DNA from: Bugulina stolonifera
Taxonomy: Eukaryota; Bryozoa; Gymnolaemata; Cheilostomatida; Bugulidae
Assembly (NCBI GenBank): GCA_935421135.1
Contig: OW285187.1
Coordinates: 33,358,818-33,422,817, forward strand
Reading direction: 5' to 3'
DNA: 64,000 nucleotides
Part shown: piece after piece, positions 63,606-64,000 of the stretch
Layout of the letters: every line of letters begins with the position of its first letter
Position numbering within the stretch: position 1 is the stretch's first letter
Translations under genes and position numbers: made by a program
Notes under the pieces: model-generated
Told to the model about the DNA's origin: nothing
Database searches by the model: none
The model's input: the letters and a program-made list of their open reading frames with translations, nothing else

Positions 63606-64000
63606 TCACAAATGAGTAATGTATACAGGGGGTGTTTTATCTACCTCCCCACTCTTCTCTGCGTTAGCTCCTTTCTCAGAGTCCTGTAAATGTGAGGTAT
63701 GAATGAATCAATTTGGAAGGCTATCATAACATTAGCCCCAATATGTTACATTGTATTACATTTTAGTATTACAGTCATTATTTAATGCATGCTGGATGGC
63801 ACCACTTTTGTAGCAGTTCTCAGTGTACAAGTTATATTGTATATCTCAACCAGTTAGTGACCACTGCAACTGCTGACTGCAGCACACTGTGATCCACACA
63901 TTTACAATACAAAATCCTACTTACTTGTTTGTCCTTCCTTCTCATTATAAGCCAGGTGATAGTAAATAGAGCACAGGCTAAGAGATTAAATCCCACTGAT
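63606..64000 (-). CDS. 3' end of an unidentified single-span or multi-span membrane protein (partial)
   Basis: Two exons in phase on the minus strand: 63925 to beyond 64000, then 63683-63606 with stop TGA. The first encodes a hydrophobic segment (SVGFNLLACALFTITWLIM) followed by basic RRKDKQ, typical of a membrane helix with a cytoplasmic stop. The last exon encodes a 25-residue hydrophilic tail, DSEKGANAEKSGEVDK and then TPPVYITHL. Donor (GTAAGT) and acceptor (TTTACAG) are consensus. I do not recognise the family. Confidence 0.6.

Overview
The window looks like nuclear DNA of an animal, probably a marine invertebrate. It is AT-rich, and its seven larger genes are protein-coding, rich in introns and closely similar to genes conserved across Metazoa. 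The introns carry many minisatellites and the self-complementary octamer TACATGTA. A sponge is my best guess, but no marker in the window proves the lineage. Exon coordinates come from reading splice sites and frame by eye. For SZT2, ISY1, CABIN1, IMPACT and B4GALT7 the summed exons stay in frame from end to end.

Layout: 1-22343 (+) is the C-terminal two thirds of a KICSTOR subunit SZT2 homologue in 43 exons. 23030-25323 (-) is the spliceosome factor ISY1, complete in 5 exons and convergent with SZT2. 25.3-29.6 kb is intergenic and holds a non-autonomous LTR retrotransposon. 29613-30698 (+) is B4GALT7, which makes the proteoglycan linker; it has two exons and a GC-AG intron. 30.7-33.5 kb is an AT-rich gap. 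33462-47867 (+) is the HIRA-complex/calcineurin-binding protein CABIN1, complete in 27 exons, with an ATG-only first coding exon and a 14-nt micro-exon. 49064-51411 (+) is the GCN1-binding translational regulator IMPACT. 52951-58676 (+) is an MBOAT1/2-type lysophospholipid acyltransferase. 60951-62858 (+) is a RING/B-box (TRIM-like) protein with an apparently short NHL-like C-terminus. 63606-64000 (-) is the 3' end of an unidentified membrane-protein gene.

The genes are unrelated in the main, apart from two regulators of amino-acid signalling: SZT2 (mTORC1) and IMPACT (GCN2). Mobile DNA consists of an inverted-repeat element with an 8-bp target duplication (8430-9509), a small hAT-like MITE with an 8-bp duplication (24014-24392), two copies of another MITE family (15313-15583 and 49343-49603), and the LTR element (25673-27414).

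The most unusual signal is that several intronic minisatellites are tandem copies of a segment that spans a real exon-intron boundary. Each unit then carries a copy of the splice donor or acceptor plus the exon edge. This occurs in SZT2 at both ends of one intron, again in SZT2 at two other introns, in CABIN1, and in weaker form in the MBOAT gene.
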